A stretch of 64,000 nt of DNA from assembly GCA_021229015.1 (NCBI GenBank), contig CM037785.1:43732543-43796542 (forward strand). Reading direction: 5' to 3'. The DNA is from Solen grandis. Its lineage: Eukaryota; Mollusca; Bivalvia; Adapedonta; Solenidae. The notes beneath the pieces were generated by a model, which saw only the letters and a list, made by a program, of their open reading frames with translations, had not been told where the DNA came from and ran no database searches. Of this stretch, positions 46,201 to 54,491 are shown one piece after another; position 1 is the first letter of the stretch; each line of letters begins with the position of its first letter. The position numbers and the translations under genes are program-made.

Positions 46201-49200
46201 AGAATATGTTACAAATTATGGCCCCTTTTTAACTTTGAAATTTTGGTTAAAGTTTTGCATGCAAGGTCCCTTCATGCTAATATCTCAGTATCCAGGTATG
46301 GGATTGATTGAAACATCTTAAATATGTTTAGGGGTATCATACTTTAGGAGATAACCTTGATGGAATATTTAAAATTATGGCCCCTTTTTAACTTAATTTT
46401 GGTTAAAGTTTTGCATCAAGTTTTCATGCTTATATCTCAGTCCAGGCATGGGGTTGATTTGAAACAACTTTAATATGTTTAGGGGTATCATACTATAAAG
46501 GATGATAACACTTGATGAAATTATGACCCTTTTAACTTAGAATTTTGGTTAAGTTTTTGCATTCAAGCTACTATCCAGCTTATATCTCAGAAATTGCTTG
46601 TGGAATTGACTAGAAAGTTAAGGAGTGTCTTCAGGGTCATCAGAAAACTAAGGAGGATAACTTTTGGACTGAATTTTATGCAAATATAGCCCTTTTTTAA
46701 CTTGGATTTTTGGTTAAAGTTTTGTATGCAGTGTTATTGTGCTTATGTCTCAGTAACTAGGCATGGGATTGATTTTAGACATCATAAAAATATTAAGGGG
46801 TATCAGATTATCAAGGTATATCATTTTTGACTATTATTATGTACAGGGTATGTGAATGGCAAGAATTGAAATAGATTTCATTTGATTTACCAACAAGCAT
46901 TTTGAATAGCTTGAGCGTGCTGTCCTCTGACAGCTCTTGTTTTAAATATATACCTCTAATAGGAATTTAAAATAAGACATCAGGAAGTAAGAAACCACAG
47001 GTATTTTAGATTTGTTTTTTTTTGTTTTTGTTTTTTCAAGTGGAGATGTATTATATAAGGGGATCAGTTAAAATCTGTAGTCAAATAAAAGCCAGGGCAG
47101 ATATGGTGAAAACAACTTAAAGGTGAAACTATTGTACCATTTTGCTATGCACTGGTTGGTTTCAAATTTAAGCCATACAGATATTCAAACTACTGTAGAA
47201 TACTGTTAAGTTTAAAGACTGATATCAGTAGGCCCCAGCCATGTTATCAGTTGTGTGTGGTAGACAAGTCCCAGTGTGGACAAGGAGACTGATTCAGTGG
47301 CTGACAGGGAGAGGGACCAGGGATCCTGAAGCTGACAGTGAACACGCCTCCCTGGTTGTCTGTCACATGTGTCCATGGTCTGGTAGTAGACTAGTTCCCC
47401 TGTGTTGATGTTGTCTGAGTAACATGTCCATGTGACATGGATGTGAATGGGGGGATGTAAGCAGATATTGAATTTGCGGGTTTGTCAGATGTTAGAAGTC
47501 ATGCTGAAATAGAGGATAAGCTTAAGTGACACCTCCTTTACATTTTTCAAGTATCCCACTGTCTGGTTAGGTGTTAGAATCCTTCTCATTGTGATAAAGA
47601 TATTAAAGAATGGGGAACTGTTAGAAACTTTCACAAAGACTGCAGAGATCCAACACTGCTCATTTTGATGTTTCTCCTAAAGGTGCTCATGAGGTCAGGG
47701 GCTGTTGAGGCATCTCAAATAGAAGTTAGTCATTATGATTAAATGTCTTCTTATATGCAAGCAAAGAACTTCCAACTCTCTTATTAAGGTCACTTCAGCT
47801 GAGACTGGTACTTGTCTGCTAGTGTTTACTTCAGGGGTTGGGAGAAGAAATCAGTGGAGGAGTGTGATCACCAGCCAAGTACAGTTGATAATTGTTCTGA
47901 TGACAGAGTTTATGCTAATCAGTGCAGTATCTAGGAGATGTGTTCTACACTTGTCAAGGCTTAAAGTTTTAATACATTTAAAGAGGCCAATGCATAGAAA
48001 AAGATAGATTAAAATATTATACCTTTTTCATCTTTGGGAGTGGGGTGTGCAAAATTATGGACTTTATGGGAATAAAGTGTAAACAACATAAACAATAGGG
48101 GTATTAAGAGAGGGGAAAAGACACCTAAAAAGAAAATAAAACTTTTGGACTGGTGTCAGTTTCAGGTTTTGAGGTATGATAATGGTAATTGTATCTATTG
48201 GAAACATTTCATGGTTGGGGTGGGGGCACTGTCTACATCAATCAGACAAGACAGTGTGACAAACGGATACCTTGGAGGCTGTGTTTTTCCATTTGTAGCA
48301 GGAAAGCACGAGTGTGAGTTCCCAGACTGCATCAGGGACTATAACTGTCAGTACCACATCCAAAACCACCAAGGTGCGTCCCATTTACTTTTACATGTAC
48401 CATGTAACCAGGTGAACATCCCCAACCCTCCTGCCTGTAGCAGTATCACTAGTGACATGTGGAGTCTTCACACTACACTGTAGATTGAAATGTTCAGTAC
48501 ACTCATTTTATAAAGAACATTGCAAAACCTGTTTCAAAACCATTTAGTTTATAAACATGTTTTGTTTTACTTGTAATAGCTTTAGTTTTAGAAACTTGGA
48601 GGTTGAAATACATATAATGCAACCTTTTTCGCTTTTGTATTTGAAATTATGGACTCTTTCTTTGTAGAAATTTTTCTGTAACGTCCAGAGGTCAGGTTAT
48701 ATTTGCCGCCTGCTTACCAACTTTTTTTGTCTGCTCATTCTTTTCTGTATTTCCTTCCACATGTACATTATTTGTGAAATTGCTGTATGTATTTCTTTAA
48801 CCTTGGGTGTATTGCATAAGTGAAACATTCTAAAACATTTCAAAGCTTTTTACTCTTCAATGATAGGGAAAAGTTTTGAAATGTTATTGTTATGCAACAC
48901 ACCCCTGTTTTCATTGTAACACTTTGAGCTAACATTCTGATTATCCTTTCCCCTGTCCCTGTCTAGAGTGTTTCCTTCCAATCCTATGAAAGTCATCTTT
49001 TGCTGTGTGTATCTGCAATATTTACACATCATTCAGGTGTATTTCAAAGGAGTATAGAGTTGTCTAAATAAATGTTGTGTCTGGTCAGCAACCTTTAAAC
49101 CTCAGCTGTATTTAAAAGAAAAAAGTTGGGTTACTGTCATCACTCTGGTGTCGTTGGTGGCAAAAGCATCATGATAAACTTTAACCTTGGCCATAACTTC

Positions 49201-52200
49201 TTAATAATTAGACTTTGCGTCATCAAATTTAATTGTTCACCATCACATGTGCTACATTCCCGTCAAGGGCCATAACTTTTAGGTCCATTTTGACCAAATC
49301 TTCTCCCTTTTAAAAAAATATACTATATAATACAGTGAACATTTTTAACGTTGGCCATAACTTTTAAACTATTAAACCTTCTGTCATCAAACTTAACATT
49401 CTTGTTCACTATCACAAGGGTGACATGGCCACAACTCTAAGGTCTATATGACCAAATATTTATCATACTTTTTAAAAAAAAAATAATACACTTTAAAAAC
49501 TTGTTAAACATGACAAATTTAAAGACTGCACAACTGTCTATACTTCCATCCATCCAGTTGTCTGTCTGTCTGTCTGTCTGTTGTAGTTCACCAAACTAGA
49601 GCATTTTTATTTATCTGTTTTCTGCTTGAGACAAAAACAGAAGGGCTGGCATCTGCATGCCATGCTCTTATTTGGTACCACAGCAATGAAGAGTTTCACT
49701 TGATGTTCCATGGTTGTATTTAATTGTTTATTACATATGACCTCATATGAGCTGAACTTAGGAATGCTTGTTCTTCACTAGAACAAAATAGATATAGACT
49801 TTAGTAACAGCTGATCTTAAGTTCTGTATGCCCATGACTTATGTTGAGGTGAACAAAATCTACTGAGTATTGATAATTCCTGTAAGTATAAGGAGTGACA
49901 GGGGTGTCAGTAAGAGGCAGGTGCAGGTAAAATCTCCCTGTGACTTAAACAGCCTCCCCCAGGTACATGATGAATAAAAGTGAATCATGTGCAGTAGTAA
50001 TCGGTCCAGTTCATCTTGACAGATTAGGACCTTTATTTAGTTTAAAAACACTGTTCAGTTTCACATTCATGATCATAGTGATTTCTTCAAGATTTTCCAG
50101 ACCCGTTGCATCTTGTTTGAGTTACTTAAAAAAGCTTTGTGGTGATATCAACTCTAGCCAAGAGAGATGCAAGTTACTATGGCAACATGGAGTTTCTGTA
50201 TTAATCCTTGTGTAATGTGTGTGAACAGTCATCCAACACATGGTCAAATGACGTAGGGAAGGTAAACATCAGCCTGGACAGCCTCAGTCCTGCCAGCAAG
50301 TTCCACAAGCAGCAGTCACCCAGCATGAACCAGCTGCAGCAGAACAAAGGTACGCTCCTTATAGCAACCCCACCTAGCAGTCCTGCTCATTATTGATCTT
50401 GCTGGACTTACACTTTAAGAATAGTAAATTTTCAATATACAATAAAATCCACATGTAATAAACTTGGATATGTAACTCCCAGGTATGTTGTACTTTTTCT
50501 TCTGACTCAACTTTCCCCCTCCTTCATTTCAAGTAAAAACCATTGTAAACATTATACCCAGATCTGTCTTATTCATGATTATAGTGAAGATAATTTAAAA
50601 TTCTGTAAAGGTAGTTAACATTCCATATCAAACAATTATTAGAAGTCTCATTATTGTATTCAAAATTAAATAGGCATTTTGTTATGCCTCCGCTGTAAAA
50701 TTGCGATTGAAAATAGTGTTACTTTTGTCCCACTGTGTGTCCATGTTTGCAAGCAATTGTGTCCTGGCTGTAACTTTATTGTGTATGGTCGTGTTTTGAG
50801 ATAACTTGGCACAAAGATCCCTAGGACAAGACGATATGTAGCACTCATGGACCAGGTTGCTAGCTTGAAGATCAAGGTTACAGTACTCAGTACTGTGAAA
50901 GTAACTGTGACCGGGCTGTAACTTTGTTGTGTGAGGTTATGTTTTGAAATAACATTGCACAAGTGGTTCATAGGAGAAATAAATGTTGAAAGCATGAACC
51001 AGGTCGCTGGCTTTTAGGTCAAGGTTAAAATTGTGTCTGAGCTGTAACTTTTTAGCTCACCTTGAGCATGTTGTGACTGATGAATGTCCAGCATTGGTGT
51101 CTGTCGTCAACATTTAACTTAAATGAGGTCTCTCAAACTACTAGTCCAATTTTCATAAATCTTAACAGGAATATTCCTTGGATGGTTTTCTTCCAAATTT
51201 GGTCAAATATTTTAATTCCATGCCATGGCAACTAAAAGGGGGGAAAATGTTAAAACTTCAAATATCTTTTCCTCCAAAAGCACTGGCTGGATTTCAAAGT
51301 TATTTGGCACAGATGTTCCTTGGGTCACTCTCTACCAAGATTGTTCAAACAATTTTGGTCCATTGAAAAACATGGCCGCAAGGGGGCAGAGCCCATTTTC
51401 CTGATATGTATATAGTAGAAATATAAAAAATCTTCTAGTCTAAAAGTACTGGCTGGATTTCAAAGTTATTTGGCACAGATGTTCCTTAGGTCACTCTCTA
51501 CCACCAGGGAATGGAGCCCATTTTTCTTTTATACATACAGTACAAATTTGAAAAAGCTTTTTGTCCAAAAGAACTGGCTGGATTTCAAAGTATTTTGACA
51601 ATATGTGCCTTATTCACTCTCTACCAAAATTGTTCAAAATATTTGGATTGAAAAAAAAAAACAAAAAAAAACTTGGCTGCCATTGGGCAAAGCCCATTTT
51701 CCTTATATGTATATAGTGCAAATTAGAAAAAATTTTCTTGTCCAAAAGTACTCTTTGAATTTGTGGCTGGCAGGTGGCAGAGCCCATTTTCCATAATATC
51801 ATAAGGTATTTGCTATTTCTTTTCCTCCCACTAATACCTGGTTCTCAGGTGAGCGACCCATGGGCCATCATGGCCCTCTTGTTTGTGTATGGTTATGCTT
51901 CAAAATATCTGTGCTGTAACTTTGTTGTGTATGGTTGAATTTTGAAATAACTCGGCACAAATGATCTAGGACAAGACAATGGTTTGCGAACAAGAACCAG
52001 GTTGAAAACATGAATGTCAGGGTCACAGCACTCCATTGACCTTTAAATCATATCCAGTCTGTAACTCTGTTGTGTATGGTTTATTTTTTAAATAACTTGG
52101 CACTAGTTATCCCTAGAACAAGACAATGACTTGCACACAAGAACTGGCATGCTAGCTTCAAGATCTCGGCAATCCCTTGAATTTTAAAATCTGTGCAATT

Positions 52201-54491
52201 GTGTTCTTGCTGAAATTTTTGCAGTGCATGGTTGTGTTTTGAAAACATTTGGCTCAAACTGTCCATAGGAAAACACTCATGAACAAGAACCTGGTTGTAA
52301 GCTTAAAGTTCAAGGTCACACCACTTGGTTGAGATCAGAGTCACACAAATGCCAATGAGTTGTAAGCAGAGGTGACACATAGGGATCACTTTTCTGTTGT
52401 CTGTCTGTCCGCCCAGCCAGATTGGAGTAAGGGGCCATCTTATGATAAACAGAAAAAAAGAGAACAGTAGATCAAGAACTTCAATCCGGCCGCACATCCG
52501 TCTGTATGTCAGTCACACTTTTTTCGTCATGTTTCAGCAGGTGACACATGTGTTCCAGAGAACACGTTGATATTAGTCATTGTAAATGATGAAAATCTGA
52601 TAATATAAATGATTATGGTCAAGGGACAAAATCAAGTTGTTTATATCTCCGTTTGTTGAAGTTGAAGTTTTCTTCCCCTGCAAACGAATTGTCCCGAATA
52701 GTAAGACACTGCACCTTTTTAACCCTTTCCCTCATAGAGGACACCATGAAAAGACCTATGCGAACAGCATGAAACCAGATCAGCCTGCGAAATCACATTT
52801 TTATACATATTTATTCATGCTGGAAACGATTAAAATAATGTAGTAAAAAATTTTCAGTATGATAAAATAAAAACGGGCCCTGAAGTTGAAGGTCATATTA
52901 GAAGTTAAAAGTTCAAAAGTTAATTCATTACATCTATACATAAACCTTAAAAATAAAACTCCCAAATAAGACCTATATAGTGGCGTATAAAGTCTTAAGT
53001 ATTGTGGCGCTCTTCTGAATTACATAGTGTATTTCTTATTTCACACATAATTATAGTTCAAGACCTATGGTTTGTTTTGCAGGTGTGGCTGCACCCCAGC
53101 AGCCGGGGATGATGGGTAACCTGACCCAGGGAATGTCTGGGATGTCTCTTGGTAACCAGCAGACCGTAATGGGAGGTAGGTAGTACCCCTCACATAGTTT
53201 CAAGTGATACTGTGTCAGCAGTTCCTTGGTTGGGCCAGTATGTCTTTCCAGTGATAAGGAAACCACCTTTTTTTACACTCCTGGATAGTTGCAATGGGTG
53301 ACCATAAGTCTGTAGATGGGTATTGATAGACATAATAACACATAGCTATAGTTAAAATTCTTAGGCAGTGATCATCTGTTAACAAGCTGCTTTAACAAAC
53401 ATTTTATCCATTGTACACAAATCTTAGACATCCCTACTAGTTACTTTCTTCTAGTGAACAGCAAAACTGACAATTTATTGCAACCAGATGAGCTATAAAA
53501 CTCACAAATTATCAAGTGTTTCTTTCCATACTCCACCCATCAGACAGTCTGTGTAAACAAGTGCATGAAAGATGATTAAGTATTTGTTTGTAGCCTTATC
53601 TTTCCTTAATGCCTGTATTGATGGCGTTAAGGGGTGGGGGGGGGGGTCTTAACTGAATTAAAGAGTAATGAAATGAAGTAATGTTTTTTCATTCGAAAAG
53701 GGTACATCATTTTAAAGTGCTCTGGTAGAATGAACTGGAGAATAAGTATCTTCATTTTCAAGTCAAAAAATTATCCAAACCTTTGAAACTGTATATATCT
53801 ATTGGAAAATCTTTGGAAATATAAATGTATTGTTTTTAAGAACACAAGTGGCATTTTTGGACACTCTTCATATAACTCTATCAACTGTCTTTAAGGGTTA
53901 ATGTAATGGTTTTAAACACAATTAATGACTGCCTCTTCAGGTGAATCTTTGCTATGTGTGTTCTTGTAATGGGGTATTACTCCTATATTTGTCTTCATGT
54001 TGTGACTGATATATCTGGTGTAAAACTTGACTTGTAATTTTATACCTGTTTACAAGTCTTAAGGTTATCTATAATAAAATTGTGATCATGGTCCATCAAG
54101 TGATCTTGGGGAATTTTATAGTAAATTCAAGCATTTATAGACTTAGAGCAAAAGAGCCTTGTGACTCCAAGTCAATGCATGCTTGCATCTGCACTGAAGT
54201 CTCAAGCATTTGTAGGACTATGATTATGATTTAATGATGGATGGGTGACAGTAACAGTGTGAGGTCAGTGTTCATTATATGATGGATCCAACACTGAAAA
54301 CCATTTACATTGGTGTTACAGGAATGTCCATGGGTATGCACAGCCAGACTGGGATGGGCATGTCGAGCGGTATGATGGCCCCAGGGGGCGGGGCAGTGAG
54401 GATGCAGACCAGTATGAACATGCAAAACACAGTAGCATTCCAACAAAGAACTGACAATGCATTTGCTTCATTTGGAACACTTGGAAACTGA
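31104..54491 (+). CDS. CLINT1: CLINT1 / epsinR, 3' part (gene-level entry; 10 exons listed separately)
   Basis: The product here is about 518 residues ending at TGA. It begins in the charged linker and carries KKIDLGAAA, three FADF motifs (DFADFQ, DFADFSS, GFADFSQ), a long Met/Gly/Gln/Pro-rich region, STTSKTTK, NTWSNDVGKVNISLDSLSP, and the C-terminal DNAFASFGTLGN. These follow the order I recall for vertebrate CLINT1, where KTIDLGAAA, GFADFG, STWSDPSVNISLDNL and a terminal DAFANFANF are found. EpsinR binds PI4P through an N-terminal ENTH domain, clathrin, the AP-1 gamma-ear through FADF-type motifs, and the SNARE Vti1b, in trans-Golgi/endosome transport. The ENTH exons lie in or beyond the gap. 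All splice phases agree. Confidence 0.92.
31370..31591. repeat. 222-bp foldback repeat (CLINT1 intron)
   Basis: The left arm (caggcgtacgttcagtatga, then aaccgtatgcaaccgataac) pairs with the right arm (gtacggttgcatatggtttg, then catactggatgcttgcctg). The loop contains a 25-bp direct duplication, tgccttaggaccatatcgca, at 31433-31482. Confidence 0.8.
31921..32071 (+). CDS. CLINT1: CLINT1 exon b
   Basis: Acceptor TTATTTCAG; donor cacaag|GTATAA. It encodes SVSSSASRSAVESGPNLLDM, then RRDIADFADFQSANGDFNP. It contains the first FADF-type motif, expected to bind the gamma-ear of AP-1/GGA. It leaves one base. Confidence 0.88.
32681..33719 (+). mobile_element. Family A hairpin-ended tandem-core repeat (CLINT1 intron)
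   Basis: The 5' end is tAGCTCACCTGAGCA, followed by gtccggcgtccatcatccg. The core has five or six monomers of about 150-160 bp with ggcacagatgttccttgggt, ctctaccaagattgttcaaa, aaaaacatggccgccagg and caaaagtactggctgga. The 3' end is CTCAGGTGACCGA, then gtcatcatggccctcttgtt. The core is the same type as at 51051 and as the minus-strand copy at 61422. Confidence 0.88.
33893..33953 (+). CDS. CLINT1: CLINT1 exon c
   Basis: Acceptor TATTTCAG; donor actag|GTAAAA. It encodes SKPDVDDFADFSSANTNST, the second FADF motif. Phase 1 enters and phase 2 leaves, fitting both neighbours. It is a small 61-base exon. Confidence 0.85.
34832..35366 (+). CDS. CLINT1: CLINT1 exon d, Met/Gly/Gln/Pro-rich
   Basis: Acceptor TTGTTGCAG; donor cagccg|GTGAGT. 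It opens with QNGGFADFSQINKSPPASS (third FADF motif) and NTDLFDVF, then a low-complexity region with GGQPNMVGG-type repeats. It closes with tandem QPGMMPAQ octapeptides coded by a 24-bp minisatellite (35248-35361). The open frame extends upstream to 34695, but FADF homology and the acceptor place the exon start at 34832. Met-rich C-terminal halves are normal for CLINT1. Confidence 0.9.
35248..35361 (+). repeat. 24-bp coding minisatellite, about 4.7 copies
   Basis: The unit cagcctggcatgatgcctgc, then acag, is repeated in frame, with one copy reading actgcc and the last truncated. Each copy codes for QPGMMPAQ or a variant. Confidence 0.92.
35367..36205 (+). other. CLINT1 intron d-e
   Basis: 839 bases of AT-rich sequence. 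No exon, repeat family or RNA gene is recognised. Confidence 0.5.
36206..36283 (+). CDS. CLINT1: CLINT1 exon e
   Basis: Acceptor GTTATATAG; donor agccag|GTAGGT. It encodes MGQTGMMSGMSQPNMGMMGG then ASQPSQ, continuing the Met/Gly/Gln-rich region. 26 codons, phase 0 on both sides. The acceptor tract is weak in pyrimidines, but phase and composition fit. Confidence 0.82.
36373..39933. mobile_element. 3.56-kb TIR element with ATCGTAT subterminal repeats (CLINT1 intron)
   Basis: The left tip CAGTGGTGCTAACGTATCAG, then TTGTCAAAAA, is exactly mirrored at the right, with TA on each side. About 200 bp inside each tip are dense degenerate copies of ATCGTAT/ATCGCAT/CGTAACG. The 3.1-kb middle has microsatellites ((GA)n at 38514-38537, GAT repeats near 38202) and no convincing long frame, so the copy is probably non-autonomous. 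Confidence 0.88.
39934..41520 (+). other. CLINT1 intron e-f, 3' portion
   Basis: It contains the M2 MITE at 40409-40607. The rest shows no exon or familiar repeat. Confidence 0.5.
40409..40607. mobile_element. MITE family M2, copy 2 (TA target duplication)
   Basis: TA|CTGTAAAATCATTGATTTTC at the left and AAAATTAATGATTTCACGG|TA at the right. The internal tttttgtggggattaatatt is shared with the copy at 27981. 199 bp. Confidence 0.85.
41521..41619 (+). CDS. CLINT1: CLINT1 exon f
   Basis: Acceptor TATTGTACAG; donor tccaag|GTAACT. It encodes PMMMMGGGGMMMSQPGMGFS then TGIMQPNMTSMSK. 33 codons, phase 0 on both sides. The composition matches the Met-rich region of CLINT1. Confidence 0.85.
42599..43864 (+). 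mobile_element. Family A element with a different core (CLINT1 intron)
   Basis: The 5' hairpin tAGCTCACCTGAGCACGTGCT, with ATGGTGAGCT, precedes a short GTCGTC stretch. The core has about five monomers of 150-175 bp with cttctccgaaaccatatgg, gagctaagatatttggcatg and atggccctggggtcaaaatt. The 3' end is CAGGTGAGCGGATTAGAG, then cctcgggctcttgtttt. The ends are family A, but the core is unlike those at 13848 and 32681. Confidence 0.85.
44082..44255 (+). repeat. 46-bp minisatellite, nearly 4 copies
   Basis: Copies start at 44082, 44128, 44174 and 44220, with gtgatcaaggtcactggctg and gtcacc, ttaca, gttgtgcag. Most copies contain TCAAGGTCA. Confidence 0.92.
45617..45655 (+). repeat. Family A-like 3' tail abutting a family B element
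   Basis: tcagatgagcaagttagggt, then cacaatggccctcttgtta, matches the family A 3' end. The family B 5' tip begins at the next base. Confidence 0.65.
45656..46943 (+). mobile_element. Family B hairpin-ended tandem-core repeat (CLINT1 intron)
   Basis: Near full-length sister of 26609-27865 with the same order of monomers. It includes the unusual internal doublet tgcatgcaatagaaaatttg, so the two descend from one arranged source. It ends cagctcttgttt. Several small deletions are present. Confidence 0.88.
48299..48373 (+). CDS. CLINT1: CLINT1 exon g
   Basis: Acceptor CCATTTGTAG; donor accaag|GTGCGT. It encodes QESTSVSSQTASGTITVSTT then SKTTK, aligning with the vertebrate segment ending SVSKTLPSTWSD. 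25 codons, phase 0 on both sides. It is easy to miss because another frame is open across it. Confidence 0.78.
48803..48905. repeat. Imperfect hairpin of about 100 bp
   Basis: gggtgtattgcataagtgaa, then aacatttcaaagctttt, pairs with aaaagttttgaaatgttatt and gttatgcaacacaccc, around an 18-20 base loop. Confidence 0.7.
49140..49675 (+). repeat. Diverged tandem-core repeat with a (TGTC)n run
   Basis: Three diverged monomers carry ggccataactt, gtcatcaaa and gttcac words about 90-180 bp apart. A (GTCT)n run at 49559-49581 follows. No clean 5' or 3' tip was identified. Confidence 0.5.
50229..50349 (+). CDS. CLINT1: CLINT1 exon h
   Basis: Acceptor GTGAACAG; donor acaaag|GTACGC. It encodes SSNTWSNDVGKVNISLDSLS, then PASKFHKQQSPSMNQLQQNK. 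The NTWSND-x-VNISLDSL block is the best C-terminal signature of CLINT1. It leaves one base. Confidence 0.95.
50680..52390 (+). mobile_element. Family D tandem-core repeat, interrupted by a family A insertion
   Basis: It starts near ttttgttatgcctccgctg. The core monomers (about 170 bp) carry gctgtaactttgttgtgtat, gttttgaaataacttggcac, and accaggttgctagcttgaag. Monomers stop at about 51050 inside gctgtaacttt and resume at about 51883 with gtgtatggttatg, the exact continuation of the monomer. The 3' boundary is not sharp. Confidence 0.8.
51051..51882 (+). mobile_element. Family A element nested in family D (CLINT1 intron)
   Basis: The 5' end ttAGCTCACCTTGAGCATGTT, a core of the same type as 32681 (ggcacagatgttccttgggt), and a 3' end CTCAGGTGAGCGA, then ccatcatggccctcttgttt. 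It is inserted within a family D monomer, which fixes its outer limits to within a few bases. Confidence 0.88.
52722..52787. repeat. Truncated MITE family M1, copy 3
   Basis: The left 66 bases of M1 (ACCCTTTCCCTCATAGAGG to cagatcagcctgcga) end abruptly at the central palindrome. Confidence 0.8.
53083..53175 (+). CDS. CLINT1: CLINT1 exon i
   Basis: Acceptor GTTTTGCAG; donor gggag|GTAGGT. It encodes VAAPQQPGMMGNLTQGMSGM then SLGNQQTVMG. Phase 1 on both sides, matching exons h and j. Confidence 0.87.
53176..54321 (+). other. CLINT1 intron i-j
   Basis: 1.1 kb with a poly-G run near 53633-53646. A short segment, gtctgtagatgggtattgat, at about 53309 also occurs at 12043. Nothing else is recognised. 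Confidence 0.5.
54322..54491 (+). CDS. CLINT1: CLINT1 last exon
   Basis: Acceptor GGTGTTACAG. It encodes MSMGMHSQTGMGMSSGMMAP, then GGGAVRMQTSMNMQNTVAF and QQRTDNAFASFGTLGN, followed by TGA. The terminal NAFASF motif corresponds to DAFANF at the end of vertebrate CLINT1. Confidence 0.94.

Larger units (their letters stand above)
41620..48298 (+). other. CLINT1 intron f-g (6.7 kb)
   Basis: It contains a family A element (42599-43864), a 46-bp minisatellite (44082-44255), and a fused A-tail plus family B element (45617-46943). The remaining stretches (41620-42598, 44256-45616, 46944-48298) show no recognisable exon. Confidence 0.6.
48374..50228 (+). other. CLINT1 intron g-h
   Basis: It contains an imperfect inverted repeat at 48803-48905 and a tandem-core repeat fragment at about 49140-49675. 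No exon was found. Confidence 0.55.

Noticed and set aside
48145..48483. 112-residue frame containing a Cys/His-rich segment
   Set aside because: It overlaps CLINT1 exon g in another frame; the in-phase exon with acceptor, donor and homology explains the region better.
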